Positions 37,403-45,993 of a stretch of 64,000 nt of DNA are shown in pieces. This DNA comes from Planctomycetota bacterium (GTDB lineage Bacteria; Planctomycetota; Phycisphaerae; UBA1845; PWPN01). Under the pieces are notes generated by a model. That model saw nothing but the letters and a program-made list of their open reading frames with translations, searched no databases and was not told the origin of the DNA. The position numbers and the translations under genes were made by a program. The stretch covers positions 372,001-436,000 of the forward strand of contig JAKPHF010000062.1 of assembly GCA_029550525.1 (NCBI GenBank). The letters are read 5' to 3'. Position 1 is the stretch's first letter, and each line of letters opens with the position of its first letter.

Positions 37403-38770
37403 ATGCGAAACCACGATCGTCCGGTTGTTGTCGGCTTGCTTTCGACGATCCTCGCGGTTGCGTTCGTCGCCGCCCGAGCCGACGCTCAGGTCGACGCACC
37501 GGCGACGGCACCGGCCGGCTTGGCTGACGCGGCATGGGACGTCGACTTTTTCCCCATCCTGCCCTGGGACCATCTGCCGCTGACCAAGGATCGCGCTCAA
37601 GCCGACCGGCGCATCGAGGGAATTGCCGAATGCGGTTTCACGATCGCCGGGTTCGTGCAGCCGGAAGATTTGCCCGCCTGCGAACGGCTCGGCCTGAAGG
37701 CGATCATGGGTGCTCCTGGAGCCAAGTCGCCGTTCGCGCGAGGCGGCTGGAAGAACCTGTCGGACGAGGACATCGACCGGTACGTGCGCGAGCTGGTGGA
37801 CTCCTCGCGACACAGTCCGGCGGTCATTGGCTACTACATCATGGACGAGCCGGGAGCCCCGGCGTTCGGCGCGCTGGCCAAGGCGGTGGCGGCCGTGCGG
37901 CGTCACGCCCCGGGCAAGCTCGCCTACATCAATCTCTTCCCCGGATACGCCACGATCGGTGCGCCCGACCGGTCGCAATTGGGAACGGCCAGCTTCACCG
38001 AGTACCTCGAGCGTTACGTAGCCGAGGTCCGGCCGCAGTTCCTCAGCTACGACAATTACATGGTTCAGTACTCCGACGACCTGCGGAATCCTGTACAGGC
38101 CGCCCAATACTACCGCGACCTGCTGGAGGTCCGCCGAGTAGCCGCCCGACACGGACTGCCCTTCTGGAACATCGTTTCGAGCAATCAGATTCGGCCGGTC
38201 ACGCCGCCGCCCTCGCCGGGCAACATGCTTCTGCAGGCGTGGACCACGCTGGCGGCCGGCGGGCGCGGCGTGTCCTGGTACACGTACTGGAGCCGAGGGT
38301 ATGGCTACGCCCCCCTCAACTCCGGCGGCACCCGTACGGAAACGTGGGACTATCTGCGAATCGTCAATCGGCAACTTCAAGTCATCGGACCGATGATGAA
38401 CCGGCTTCGTTCCACGGGCGTGTATTTCGCCGGGCCCGTGCCGCTCGAGAACGTGCCCACGCTGCCGGGGCGGCTTGTCGAGAGTGTCACGGCCACGGTC
38501 TCGCTGCGGCAGGAGTCAGCCGAGCAACTGCCGATCATGGTCGGCGAGTTTGCCGGCGCCGACGGCGATTACGTCATCTTCGTGAACCTGAGTCTGGCTG
38601 CATCGGTGAACATCAAGCCCAAACTGGTGACGCCCGGTGTCGAAATGCACGTGATCTCGGCCGCCGAGGCCAGGCCGGTCGTGCTGGACACCGCTGCCCG
38701 GGGGCACTGGCTGGTGTCGGGACAAGGAGTCCTCGTCAAACTCGTCCCGTCAGCTCAGCCTCGCCCGTAG
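37403..38770 (+). CDS. Secreted TIM-barrel glycosidase-like protein
   Basis: The 455-residue protein has a signal peptide (about 1-28) and a beta/alpha-barrel reminiscent of clan-A glycoside hydrolases. GYYIMDEPG with Glu149 sits where the acid/base Glu of such enzymes would be, and WYTYWSRGYGYAPLN near 290 resembles the end of the barrel. A second catalytic Glu is not obvious. The final 100 residues look like a beta domain. AGGAG six bases upstream fixes the ATG at 37403; an upstream ATG at 37349 lacks it. Family could not be assigned by eye. Confidence 0.65.
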   Translation: MRNHDRPVVVGLLSTILAVAFVAARADAQVDAPATAPAGLADAAWDVDFFPILPWDHLPLTKDRAQADRRIEGIAECGFTIAGFVQPEDLPACERLGLKAIMGAPGAKSPFARGGWKNLSDEDIDRYVRELVDSSRHSPAVIGYYIMDEPGAPAFGALAKAVAAVRRHAPGKLAYINLFPGYATIGAPDRSQLGTASFTEYLERYVAEVRPQFLSYDNYMVQYSDDLRNPVQAAQYYRDLLEVRRVAARHGLPFWNIVSSNQIRPVTPPPSPGNMLLQAWTTLAAGGRGVSWYTYWSRGYGYAPLNSGGTRTETWDYLRIVNRQLQVIGPMMNRLRSTGVYFAGPVPLENVPTLPGRLVESVTATVSLRQESAEQLPIMVGEFAGADGDYVIFVNLSLAASVNIKPKLVTPGVEMHVISAAEARPVVLDTAARGHWLVSGQGVLVKLVPSAQPRP

Positions 38771-38959
38771 AGACCACCGGGGACATGAGCTTAGACGACA
38801 ATCTGCTCATGCGAACGGCTTCGTGCCGGCAAAACAGACGCGGCATTCGGATTTCGGCATCGCGAGTCTGTAAGAAACCAGGCGCGACCTGCAAGTATCG
38901 AATAGGACCCTCCATACGGTTCGGAGGGGCAAATTCGATCATGCGCAGGGGACCGGGCA

Positions 38960-40690
38960 ATGGCGGTAGGACAAGAGCCCGAGGTTGACACACAACCTCG
39001 GGGCAGTTCCGTTTGGGCCAGCGGTCCCCGCGAGGCCGTCGAGTCGCCCCACCCACGAGCGAACGAACACCCCGCCGACTGGGTGGAATCCCCGCGCGCC
39101 GAAAGCAAGAAGAAGGCCGCTCGATCCCGGTTCGGTCCGCGAAGAGTCATCCTGCCCGCGATTCTCCTGTTGGCCGTGGCGGCCGCCTACCTCGCCGCGC
39201 GGCAATTTGGCTCACCCTCGAACGATGCAGCGGCGGAACTCTTCACCGTCAGCCGGCGAAGCTTTCCCGTCATCCTGCAACAGAAAGGCGAACTGAAAGC
39301 GGCCAAACAGATCGACATCCGCTGTGAACTGCAGGGCCGCTCGACCATCATCAAGCTGGTGGAGGAAGGCAAATCGGTCCGCAAGGGCGACTTGCTGGTC
39401 GAACTGGCCAGCGATGAGATCGAGGAGAAGGTGCGCGAGGCCGAGAGCAAGGAGCTTCTCGCGCGAGCGGCACTCGAAGCGACCGAGAAGGAACTGCAGA
39501 TTCTCAAGGACAAGAATCACAGCGAGCTCAGCAAAGCGAAGGTCAAGCTGTCGCTGGCCACGCAAGCACTCAACAAGTACCGCGAAGGCGACGCCATCCA
39601 GGCCGAGCAGGAGAAGCAGCTGGCCGTGGACGAGGCGGCGTACAACCTCCGGCGGGCGGAGGCAACGCTGGCCGATACGGAAGATCTGTTCAAGGAAGGA
39701 TTCGTCACGCGGCTGGAGGTGGAGAACGAACGGGCCACCGTCTACCAGAACCGCATCAAGCTCCAGAACGCCGAGCTGGCTCTGCAGGTGCTCAAGAAGT
39801 TCACGATCCCCATGGAGATCCTGCAAAAGGAGAGCGATCTGGCGGATGCAGCCAAGGAACTGGAGTGGAAGCAGAAGGAAGCGGCTGCATCGGAAGCCAA
39901 GCTGACAGCCGAACTGGAAGCCAAACGCGGCGATCACAAGCTGGCCAAGGACAAGCTGGCCCAGATGATCGATCAGAAAAACAAGACGCGAATCCTCGCT
40001 CCCGCCGACGGCCTGGTCGTGTACTTCAAGGAACACTGGTGGGACGAAAGCGACATGATCAAGACCGGCGCCCAGGTGCACGAGCAGCGGGTTCTCATCC
40101 AGTTGCCGGATACCACGTCGATGAAGGTGGTGGTCCGCGTGCACGAAGCCAAGGCCAAGACGCTCAAGGAAGGGTTGCCGGCGATGCTGCAGATCGAGGG
40201 GCTCCGCGACCGGCAGTTCACCGGGCGCGTGAGCAAGATCGCCGTTCTGGCCGATTCGAAAAACAGTTGGCTCAACCCCAACATCAAAGAGTACGAGACC
40301 GAGGTATTGCTGGACGGCACGCACGAGGAACTCAAGCCGGGGCTGACTGCTCACGTTCAGATCAAGCTGGCCGACCTGCATGATGTTCTGGCCGTGCCGG
40401 TGCAGTCCGTCTTCGGCAAGGGCAGCCGGTTCTACGTGTTCACGCGCGACCACGCGGGCATCAAGCCGGTGGAAGTGAAGCTCGGCATGGCCAGCACGGA
40501 GTTCGTGGAGATCACGCAGGGTCTCCAGCCGGGCGACCAGGTGCTGCTGGCGGTCCCGGATGAGGCGAAGCTGCTGTTGCCCGAGGACTCGGAGGCGACC
40601 AAGACGGCCACGTGGTCGGCGAGTCAGCCGGCCAGTGCGCCGGCGAGTCAACCGGCAAGCACGCCGGCATCGGGGCCGGCGGTTGAATGA
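38960..40690 (+). CDS. Membrane-fusion (HlyD/MacA-like) adaptor protein
   Basis: A 576-residue periplasmic adaptor. After a polar N-terminus, one transmembrane anchor lies near residues 58-76. The HlyD core begins with a split lipoyl part (GELKAAKQIDIRCELQG, VRKGDLLVEL), continues with a long Glu/Lys/Ala-rich coiled coil (about 150-330), returns to the second lipoyl half (RILAPADGLV) and ends with a beta-barrel and membrane-proximal region. A Ser/Ala/Pro repeat tail (PASAPASQPAS) ends the protein. The stop lies in a word repeat. The MacB-type permease follows after 106 bases; no ATPase gene is adjacent. Confidence 0.88.
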   Translation: MAVGQEPEVDTQPRGSSVWASGPREAVESPHPRANEHPADWVESPRAESKKKAARSRFGPRRVILPAILLLAVAAAYLAARQFGSPSNDAAAELFTVSRRSFPVILQQKGELKAAKQIDIRCELQGRSTIIKLVEEGKSVRKGDLLVELASDEIEEKVREAESKELLARAALEATEKELQILKDKNHSELSKAKVKLSLATQALNKYREGDAIQAEQEKQLAVDEAAYNLRRAEATLADTEDLFKEGFVTRLEVENERATVYQNRIKLQNAELALQVLKKFTIPMEILQKESDLADAAKELEWKQKEAAASEAKLTAELEAKRGDHKLAKDKLAQMIDQKNKTRILAPADGLVVYFKEHWWDESDMIKTGAQVHEQRVLIQLPDTTSMKVVVRVHEAKAKTLKEGLPAMLQIEGLRDRQFTGRVSKIAVLADSKNSWLNPNIKEYETEVLLDGTHEELKPGLTAHVQIKLADLHDVLAVPVQSVFGKGSRFYVFTRDHAGIKPVEVKLGMASTEFVEITQGLQPGDQVLLAVPDEAKLLLPEDSEATKTATWSASQPASAPASQPASTPASGPAVE

Positions 40691-40781
40691 CGAAACCCAA
40701 ATGACAAATGACGAAATCCGAATGACGAATGTCGAGTGACGAATTCATCGTCTGGTTCAAAGCTCATAGCTCGTGGCTCAC
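40686..40781. repeat. AATGACGAA and AGCT word repeats
   Basis: From 40686 to 40745 the words AATGACGAA, AATGACAAATGACG and AGTGACGAATTC repeat with a period near seven; the adaptor stop codon TGA is part of the array. From 40760 the unrelated AAGCTCATAGCTCGTGGCTC block follows. Together they fill the adaptor-permease gap. Confidence 0.7.
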
Positions 40782-40796
40782 ACCGCAGAAGCCGCC

Positions 40797-42092
40797 ATGT
40801 ACGCACGCATGCTCATCGAAACGGCCGGCATGGGCCTGAAGAATCTGCGGCTGCACAAGTTGCGGTCGTTGCTCACCACGCTGGGAATCATCTGCGGCGT
40901 GGGAGCGGTGATCTGCATGCTGTCGGTCAGCGAGGGTGGAGCCGAGATGGAGATGGCGCTCATCCGGCTGCTCGGCACGCACAACGTCATCATCCGGTCG
41001 GTCAAGCCGGCAAGCGGCGGCAACGTTGCGTCCGACAACTCGCGCATTCTCGAATACGGCCTGACCGCCAACGACCTGACGGTCATTCGGGCCACCATTC
41101 CCCATGTAAACCGCGTGGTGGCCCTGCGCGAGGTGGCGTTCGACGTGCGCCGGGGCGCCCAAAGCTTTTCCGCGACGGTGGTGGGTGCCGACCCGCAGTT
41201 TTTTCAGATGATCCACATCAATCTGGCCCGCGGGCGTTTCCTGACCGAGGTGGACGATCGGGAACGGCTGCAGGTCTGCATCATCGGCGATGAGGTGCGG
41301 CGGCGGCTGTTCGCGTTCGAGGATCCCATCGGCCAACCGGTGTTCGTGTCCGATTACGAACGGGGACTGATCCCGTTCGAGGTGGTGGGCGTGCTCAGTC
41401 GCGTCCAGACCGCGGGCAGTCCCGCCCGAGGCATGGGCGACCGCGACGTCAATGCTGACGTGTTCATCCCTCTGGCCACCTCTTCCGCCCTCTACGGCGA
41501 TCTGCGGATCAAGGTCGGGCGCGGCTCGCGCGAGTTTACCCGCTGCGCGTACAGCGACTTCTACGTGGAGGTGGACGATCTCGAACACGTCGTGCCGGTT
41601 TCCGGCATGCTGCGTCACTGCCTGATGCACCCGCGGAGCGGCAAGATGGACTACGTGATCAAGGTGCCGCTGGAGAATCTGCGGTTGGCCGAAGCCGAGA
41701 AAAGGCGGCGGCAGGTGACGCTGGGTTGCATCGGCGGTATCTCGCTGCTGGTGGGCGGCATCGGCATCATGAACATCATGCTGGCCACGGTGACCGAGCG
41801 GACTCACGAGATCGGCATCCGCCGAGCCTTGGGCGCCAAGCGACGGCACATCACCGGTCAGTTCCTCGTCGAAGCGTTGACGCTCAGCATGACCGGCGGG
41901 CTCATCGGAGCCGGCGCGGGCTGGGCCGGCGCCCACTTGATCACGCGAGCGGTCGGCTGGCCCACGGTCATCCACGAATGGACGCTGATCGTCAGCCTGG
42001 GCTTGGCGTTGGCCGTCGGGCTTTTCTTCGGTGTGTACCCGGCCGTCACCGCCGCCCGGTTGGACCCCATCGAAGCCCTGCACCGCACCTGA
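40797..42092 (+). CDS. MacB/FtsX-type ABC transporter permease
   Basis: The 431-residue membrane protein has the MacB topology: one N-terminal helix (about 18-42), a large periplasmic MacB core domain (about 45-310) and three C-terminal helices. The conserved GGIGIMNIMLATVTERTHE and IGIRRALGAKR segments precede the last helices, and ARLDPIEALH is the standard end. The ATP-binding subunit is neither fused nor next to it. It should work with the adaptor at 38960 in export of a lipoprotein, peptide or small molecule. The ATG at 40797 is preferred; a GTG at 40773 lies inside a word repeat. Confidence 0.9.
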   Translation: MYARMLIETAGMGLKNLRLHKLRSLLTTLGIICGVGAVICMLSVSEGGAEMEMALIRLLGTHNVIIRSVKPASGGNVASDNSRILEYGLTANDLTVIRATIPHVNRVVALREVAFDVRRGAQSFSATVVGADPQFFQMIHINLARGRFLTEVDDRERLQVCIIGDEVRRRLFAFEDPIGQPVFVSDYERGLIPFEVVGVLSRVQTAGSPARGMGDRDVNADVFIPLATSSALYGDLRIKVGRGSREFTRCAYSDFYVEVDDLEHVVPVSGMLRHCLMHPRSGKMDYVIKVPLENLRLAEAEKRRRQVTLGCIGGISLLVGGIGIMNIMLATVTERTHEIGIRRALGAKRRHITGQFLVEALTLSMTGGLIGAGAGWAGAHLITRAVGWPTVIHEWTLIVSLGLALAVGLFFGVYPAVTAARLDPIEALHRT

Positions 42093-42255
42093 ACCGGGCG
42101 AGCATTTTCGCACGTGCCCGGCGCGCGCCGCTGCCGCGCGGATTCTCGATCTCTCATCACAAATCGGGTGTTCCCGACCCTGGCGAGCCCTTCTGAAACG
42201 TGCTAATGTGGTAGGGCTCATCAATTCGTCTGTTCTTCAGAAAGGTTGTGTGAGA

Positions 42256-43581
42256 ATGCGGCATAGGCTCATGTCCATCGTGTGCACCTGGAGTCCCCTC
42301 GTCGCGCTGGCGATCCTGCCGAGCGTTCCGGCGGCCTCCGCGGAATCGCAAACGGCCACTCGTCCGGCGTCCGGTACCGCGGCGCTGACGGACGATCTGA
42401 CAGTGTGGCCCAACCAGACCTGCTATCGGGCGTCCGAACCCTGGCTGGCCGAGAACCACGACCACCTGCGGGTGATGCGACCGCGGGTCCTGGTGCTGAA
42501 CTTCGCCAACGATGTGGACATGGCCGGCATCCAGGAGCGCACGGAGAAGCTGATCCAGGCCCTGGCCGAGAGCACCCGCTACCACGGGTACGAGGATCCG
42601 GCGGCCCCGGCGTTCCTTCAATACGAGGTGGTCCGCTACGTGGACATGCGCGACCAGCCTCCCCCGCCGGAGCGGGCCCACCGCAACAGCGCCCACTTTC
42701 CCACCAAGCCTGACGGCCCCAAGGACTTCGCCTGCGACTACAGCGCTTTTTATAGCGATGCGTTCGCCCGTTTCTACGGCTTCGCGGATCCGAAGAACAA
42801 TCGGCGTTATCGCAACCTGCACGAGCTCATCGAAGAAGGCGTGGTCCACGAATTGTGGTTCTACGCGATTCACGAGTACGAAGTCGGCTGGCCCGCCTTC
42901 GAAGTGATCGAGATCAAACAGTGCTACGACGAGAACTTCAAACGCATCGAAGGCAAGTACGTGCCGGCGGGCAACGGCCATGACGACTCCATGCCCTGGT
43001 CGGGCCGGACGTTCCGGATGGCGTTCTTCAACCCGCACCGCGGTCCGGGTTGCGCCATGGAGAACTTCGCCCACGGGCTGGAAGCGATCGCCCGTTCCCG
43101 CGCCATTCCGTACTTTTCCAAGTACTTCAACGAGTACGCGGAACTGAACCTCAACCGCAAGTATGGGATGCCGTTCAAGTCACTCTACGAGATGCCTTAC
43201 GGCGAGAAGGATGTCGTCAACTATCCCTCGCAGACGAGTCTCGAGGTCAAGTACAAGGGCGAAAAGCACGTGATCGATCCCTACGTGGCGGTGGGCGGGA
43301 ACGCTCACTGGCCGCCCGGCGGACGGCATCATTACGACCTCAATTCGCCGTTCACCGTCTCCAGCACGATCGAGAGCTACCGGATGGGCAATGGACCGGA
43401 CGGCAAGGACCGAGTGGCCGACTTCAACAAGGATCAGTTCGCTCAGTTCAAGAGCACGGCCCCGGACTGCATGGGACCGTGGTTGGTGTTTTGGCGACAG
43501 TGCATGCCAGGACTGGACAACAAGGCCAAGGATGACGACGGCAAGCCCATGAAGAACTGGTGGCCATTCCTGTTCTATTGA
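42256..43581 (+). CDS. Secreted protein of unrecognised family (paralogue of 45994 N-domain)
   Basis: A 441-residue protein with a signal peptide (about 1-26). I recognise no known domain. Its body is related to the N-terminal half of the protein at 45994: RPRVLVLNFANDV near residue 76 matches RPRALLINFNPVI, FNPHRGPGCAMENFAHGLEA matches FNYERGVGEMLEDYGHR, and GGNAHWPPGGRHHYDLNSPF near 347 matches CGNVHFAPNSQSDYDWGNP. Conserved Asn, His, Asp and Tyr in these blocks suggest a binding or catalytic site. AAAGG about ten bases upstream supports the ATG at 42256. Neighbours on the same strand are also secreted proteins. Confidence 0.65.
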   Translation: MRHRLMSIVCTWSPLVALAILPSVPAASAESQTATRPASGTAALTDDLTVWPNQTCYRASEPWLAENHDHLRVMRPRVLVLNFANDVDMAGIQERTEKLIQALAESTRYHGYEDPAAPAFLQYEVVRYVDMRDQPPPPERAHRNSAHFPTKPDGPKDFACDYSAFYSDAFARFYGFADPKNNRRYRNLHELIEEGVVHELWFYAIHEYEVGWPAFEVIEIKQCYDENFKRIEGKYVPAGNGHDDSMPWSGRTFRMAFFNPHRGPGCAMENFAHGLEAIARSRAIPYFSKYFNEYAELNLNRKYGMPFKSLYEMPYGEKDVVNYPSQTSLEVKYKGEKHVIDPYVAVGGNAHWPPGGRHHYDLNSPFTVSSTIESYRMGNGPDGKDRVADFNKDQFAQFKSTAPDCMGPWLVFWRQCMPGLDNKAKDDDGKPMKNWWPFLFY

Positions 43582-43659
43582 TTGCAACTATGACCTGTGA
43601 ACGATGGGCTGTGAGTCGGATGAAGAACTGGTAGCCGTTCCTGTTCCAAGGAGTGATCG

Positions 43660-45831
43660 ATGCATCTGAGAACCGCATTCGCGGCAAGTGTGTTCTTCGT
43701 TACTACAACTCTGATGGCGGCGGATCTGGATCTGAAGAACAACCCGCGCATCACGCACAGCGCGACCATTCGGCCGGGCACATACCACCTGCCCGACACA
43801 CAGGGCGACGGCGCGGTGCGGATCGAAGGTGACGACATCACCGTGGACTTCCGCGGCGCCCGCATCCACGGCGGCTCCGATGGTCAGCGACCCGACACTT
43901 TCAGCGGCACGGGCGTGATCATCCGGGGCCGGAACATCACGGTGAAGAACCTCGCGGTGAGCGGGTACAAGGTCGGCATTCACGCCGTCGAGTGCACGGG
44001 CCTGATTGTCGAAGACACCGACGTCTCCAACAATTACCGCAAGCACCTGCTGTCCACGCCGCAGGCCGAAGACGGCAGCGACTGGATCTTTCCGCACAAC
44101 AACGATTCGCAAAAGTGGGCGGAACAGTACGGCGCGGGACTCTACGTCGAGAAGTCGAGAGGCGCGACCATCCGCCGCGTGCGCGCCCGCGATGGCCAGA
44201 ACGGGATCATTCTCGACCGCGTGAACGAGTCCAAGATCTACGATAACGATTGCTCGTTCCTGAGCGGATGGGGCCTGGCCCTGTGGCGATCGAACGACAA
44301 CATCATCACGCGAAACGCGTTCGATTTCTGCATCCGCGGCTATAGCCACGGCGTGTACAACCGCGGCCAGGATTCGGCCGGCATCCTCATGTTCGAGCAG
44401 AACAGCCGGAACATCATCGCCGAAAATTCGGCCACGCACGGCGGCGACGGCTTCTTCGGTTTCGCCGGCCTCGAGGCTTTGGGCGACCGCCCCGCCCCAC
44501 CGGGCTTCGACCACAAGCGGGCGGGCAACAACGACAATCTGCTCATCGCCAACGACTTCTCGTACGCGGCCGCCCACGGCATCGAGATGACGTTCAGCTT
44601 CGGCAACCGGTTCATCGGCAACAAACTGGTGGGCAACGCCATCTGCGGTGTCTGGGGTGGCTATTGCCAGGACACGCTCATCGCCGACAACATCATCGCC
44701 GACAACGGCGAGTACGGCTACGGCCTGGAGCGCGGCGGCGTCAACATCGATTCGGGCCGCAACAATCGCATCCTCGACAACCGCTTCGCGAACAATCGCT
44801 GCGGCGTGCATCTGTGGGGTCCGGCCGCCAAGGGTTTCCAGGACAAGCCCTGGGCCAAAGCCAACCAACCGGCTTCAGCCAACAACATCATCGCGGGCAA
44901 CACGTTCGAGGGCGACCGCCTGGTCCTCCATCTCCGCGGTGAAGGCAGCGGGATTGTGTTCGCCGCCAACAAGCTGGAGAACGTCGGCAAGGACATGGAC
45001 GTGGCCGCCGGCGTCGAGATCATCAAGGAAGTCTCGGCGGCGGATCGCGCGTGGAAGCGGCCGGAATATCCCGTTCTGGGCGAGACGCGTCCCGTCGGTG
45101 CCCGCAAACATCTGGCCGGACGTCAGAACATCCTCATGACTGAATGGGGACCGTACGATTTCGAGCGAACGTTGGTCTGCCCCACCGAGATTCACGGTAG
45201 CCGGGAGGCGACATTCCGCGTCCTCGGGCCGCGCGGCTCGTTCCGCATCAACGACCACACCGGAAAGGTGACGGTGTCACCTCGTGAAGGCGAGCTGCCG
45301 GCCACCATCACGGTGAGCGCGCGGGAGCCGGGACTGACGCCGTTCAGAATCAGCCTGACCGCGGATGGCCAACCGTTCGAAGTCAATGGCACGCTCCTGC
45401 AGGCGAACTGGACCGTGCGATTCTTCAAATGGACGGACGCGCAGGATCCGCGAGAAAAGCCGGAAAACTGGCAGGCCATCGTCAGCAGTAACCCGATCGA
45501 GACACTCGAGAAGGATGAGATCGACTTCAAATGGGGTGGCGGGGCGCCGAGCCGGGCCGTCGGCAGCGACCGCTTCGCAACGGTCGCAGAGAGCGAAATC
45601 CGCCTGCCGGCCGGGCGTTACAAGCTGTGGACGGTCTCTGATGACGGCATCCGGGTCCTGGTGAACGGCAAGAAGGTGCTTGAAGACTGGACTTGGCATC
45701 CGCCCAAAGAGAACACGGCCGAAGTAACACTCGAGGAAGGGGCGCACAAGCTGCGGATCGAGCATTTCGAGATCGACGGGTTCTCCCAGTTGCAGTTCCG
45801 GATCGAGCCGCTGTCTCAGGCGAGTCCGTGA
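43660..45831 (+). CDS. Secreted parallel beta-helix protein with PA14-like domain
   Basis: The 723-residue protein has a signal peptide (about 1-20) and a right-handed beta-helix (about 30-440) seen as successive short repeats such as NVIIRGRN-type turns, NRFIGNKLVGNAICGVWGG, DTLIADNIIADNGEYG and NNRILDNRFANNRCGVHLWG, as in NosD/carbohydrate-binding (CASH) proteins. A middle linker follows, then a PA14-like domain near 590-720 (LPAGRYKLWTVSDDGIRVLVNGKKVLEDW). Beta-helix proteins often are polysaccharide lyases or binders; no catalytic signature is obvious. GGAG seven bases upstream supports ATG 43660. Confidence 0.8.
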   Translation: MHLRTAFAASVFFVTTTLMAADLDLKNNPRITHSATIRPGTYHLPDTQGDGAVRIEGDDITVDFRGARIHGGSDGQRPDTFSGTGVIIRGRNITVKNLAVSGYKVGIHAVECTGLIVEDTDVSNNYRKHLLSTPQAEDGSDWIFPHNNDSQKWAEQYGAGLYVEKSRGATIRRVRARDGQNGIILDRVNESKIYDNDCSFLSGWGLALWRSNDNIITRNAFDFCIRGYSHGVYNRGQDSAGILMFEQNSRNIIAENSATHGGDGFFGFAGLEALGDRPAPPGFDHKRAGNNDNLLIANDFSYAAAHGIEMTFSFGNRFIGNKLVGNAICGVWGGYCQDTLIADNIIADNGEYGYGLERGGVNIDSGRNNRILDNRFANNRCGVHLWGPAAKGFQDKPWAKANQPASANNIIAGNTFEGDRLVLHLRGEGSGIVFAANKLENVGKDMDVAAGVEIIKEVSAADRAWKRPEYPVLGETRPVGARKHLAGRQNILMTEWGPYDFERTLVCPTEIHGSREATFRVLGPRGSFRINDHTGKVTVSPREGELPATITVSAREPGLTPFRISLTADGQPFEVNGTLLQANWTVRFFKWTDAQDPREKPENWQAIVSSNPIETLEKDEIDFKWGGGAPSRAVGSDRFATVAESEIRLPAGRYKLWTVSDDGIRVLVNGKKVLEDWTWHPPKENTAEVTLEEGAHKLRIEHFEIDGFSQLQFRIEPLSQASP

Positions 45832-45859
45832 CGCGTTCCGGGCCGGTTTTACCGGGCAT

Positions 45860-45884
45860 GAGGGGCGGGCATCCTGCCCGCCTC
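45860..45884. repeat. GGCATCCTGCC-type palindrome after the beta-helix gene
   Basis: GGCGGGCA (45864-45871) and TGCCCGCC (45875-45882) pair perfectly around a TCC loop, extended by GAG/CTC. It starts 29 bases after a stop codon. There is no T-run. It belongs to the palindrome family seen at 4202, 34531, 48366 and 57751. Confidence 0.6.
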
Positions 45885-45912
45885 GGAGGTGAACCAGACG
45901 CCCCCCAAAGGG

Positions 45913-45942
45913 TTGCGACGCGGGTGGGCTCTCGGCTAAACT
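45913..45942 (+). promoter_or_regulatory. Candidate promoter of the propeller-dockerin gene
   Basis: TTGCGA (45913-45918) and TAAACT (45937-45942) are 18 bases apart. A start near 45949 would give a leader of about 45 bases, ending in an AGGAGGGGG ribosome-binding site. Confidence 0.35.
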
Positions 45943-45993
45943 GTGCTGAATCAAGATCAGATCCTAACGAAGGTTACAACAGGAGGGGGTTCC

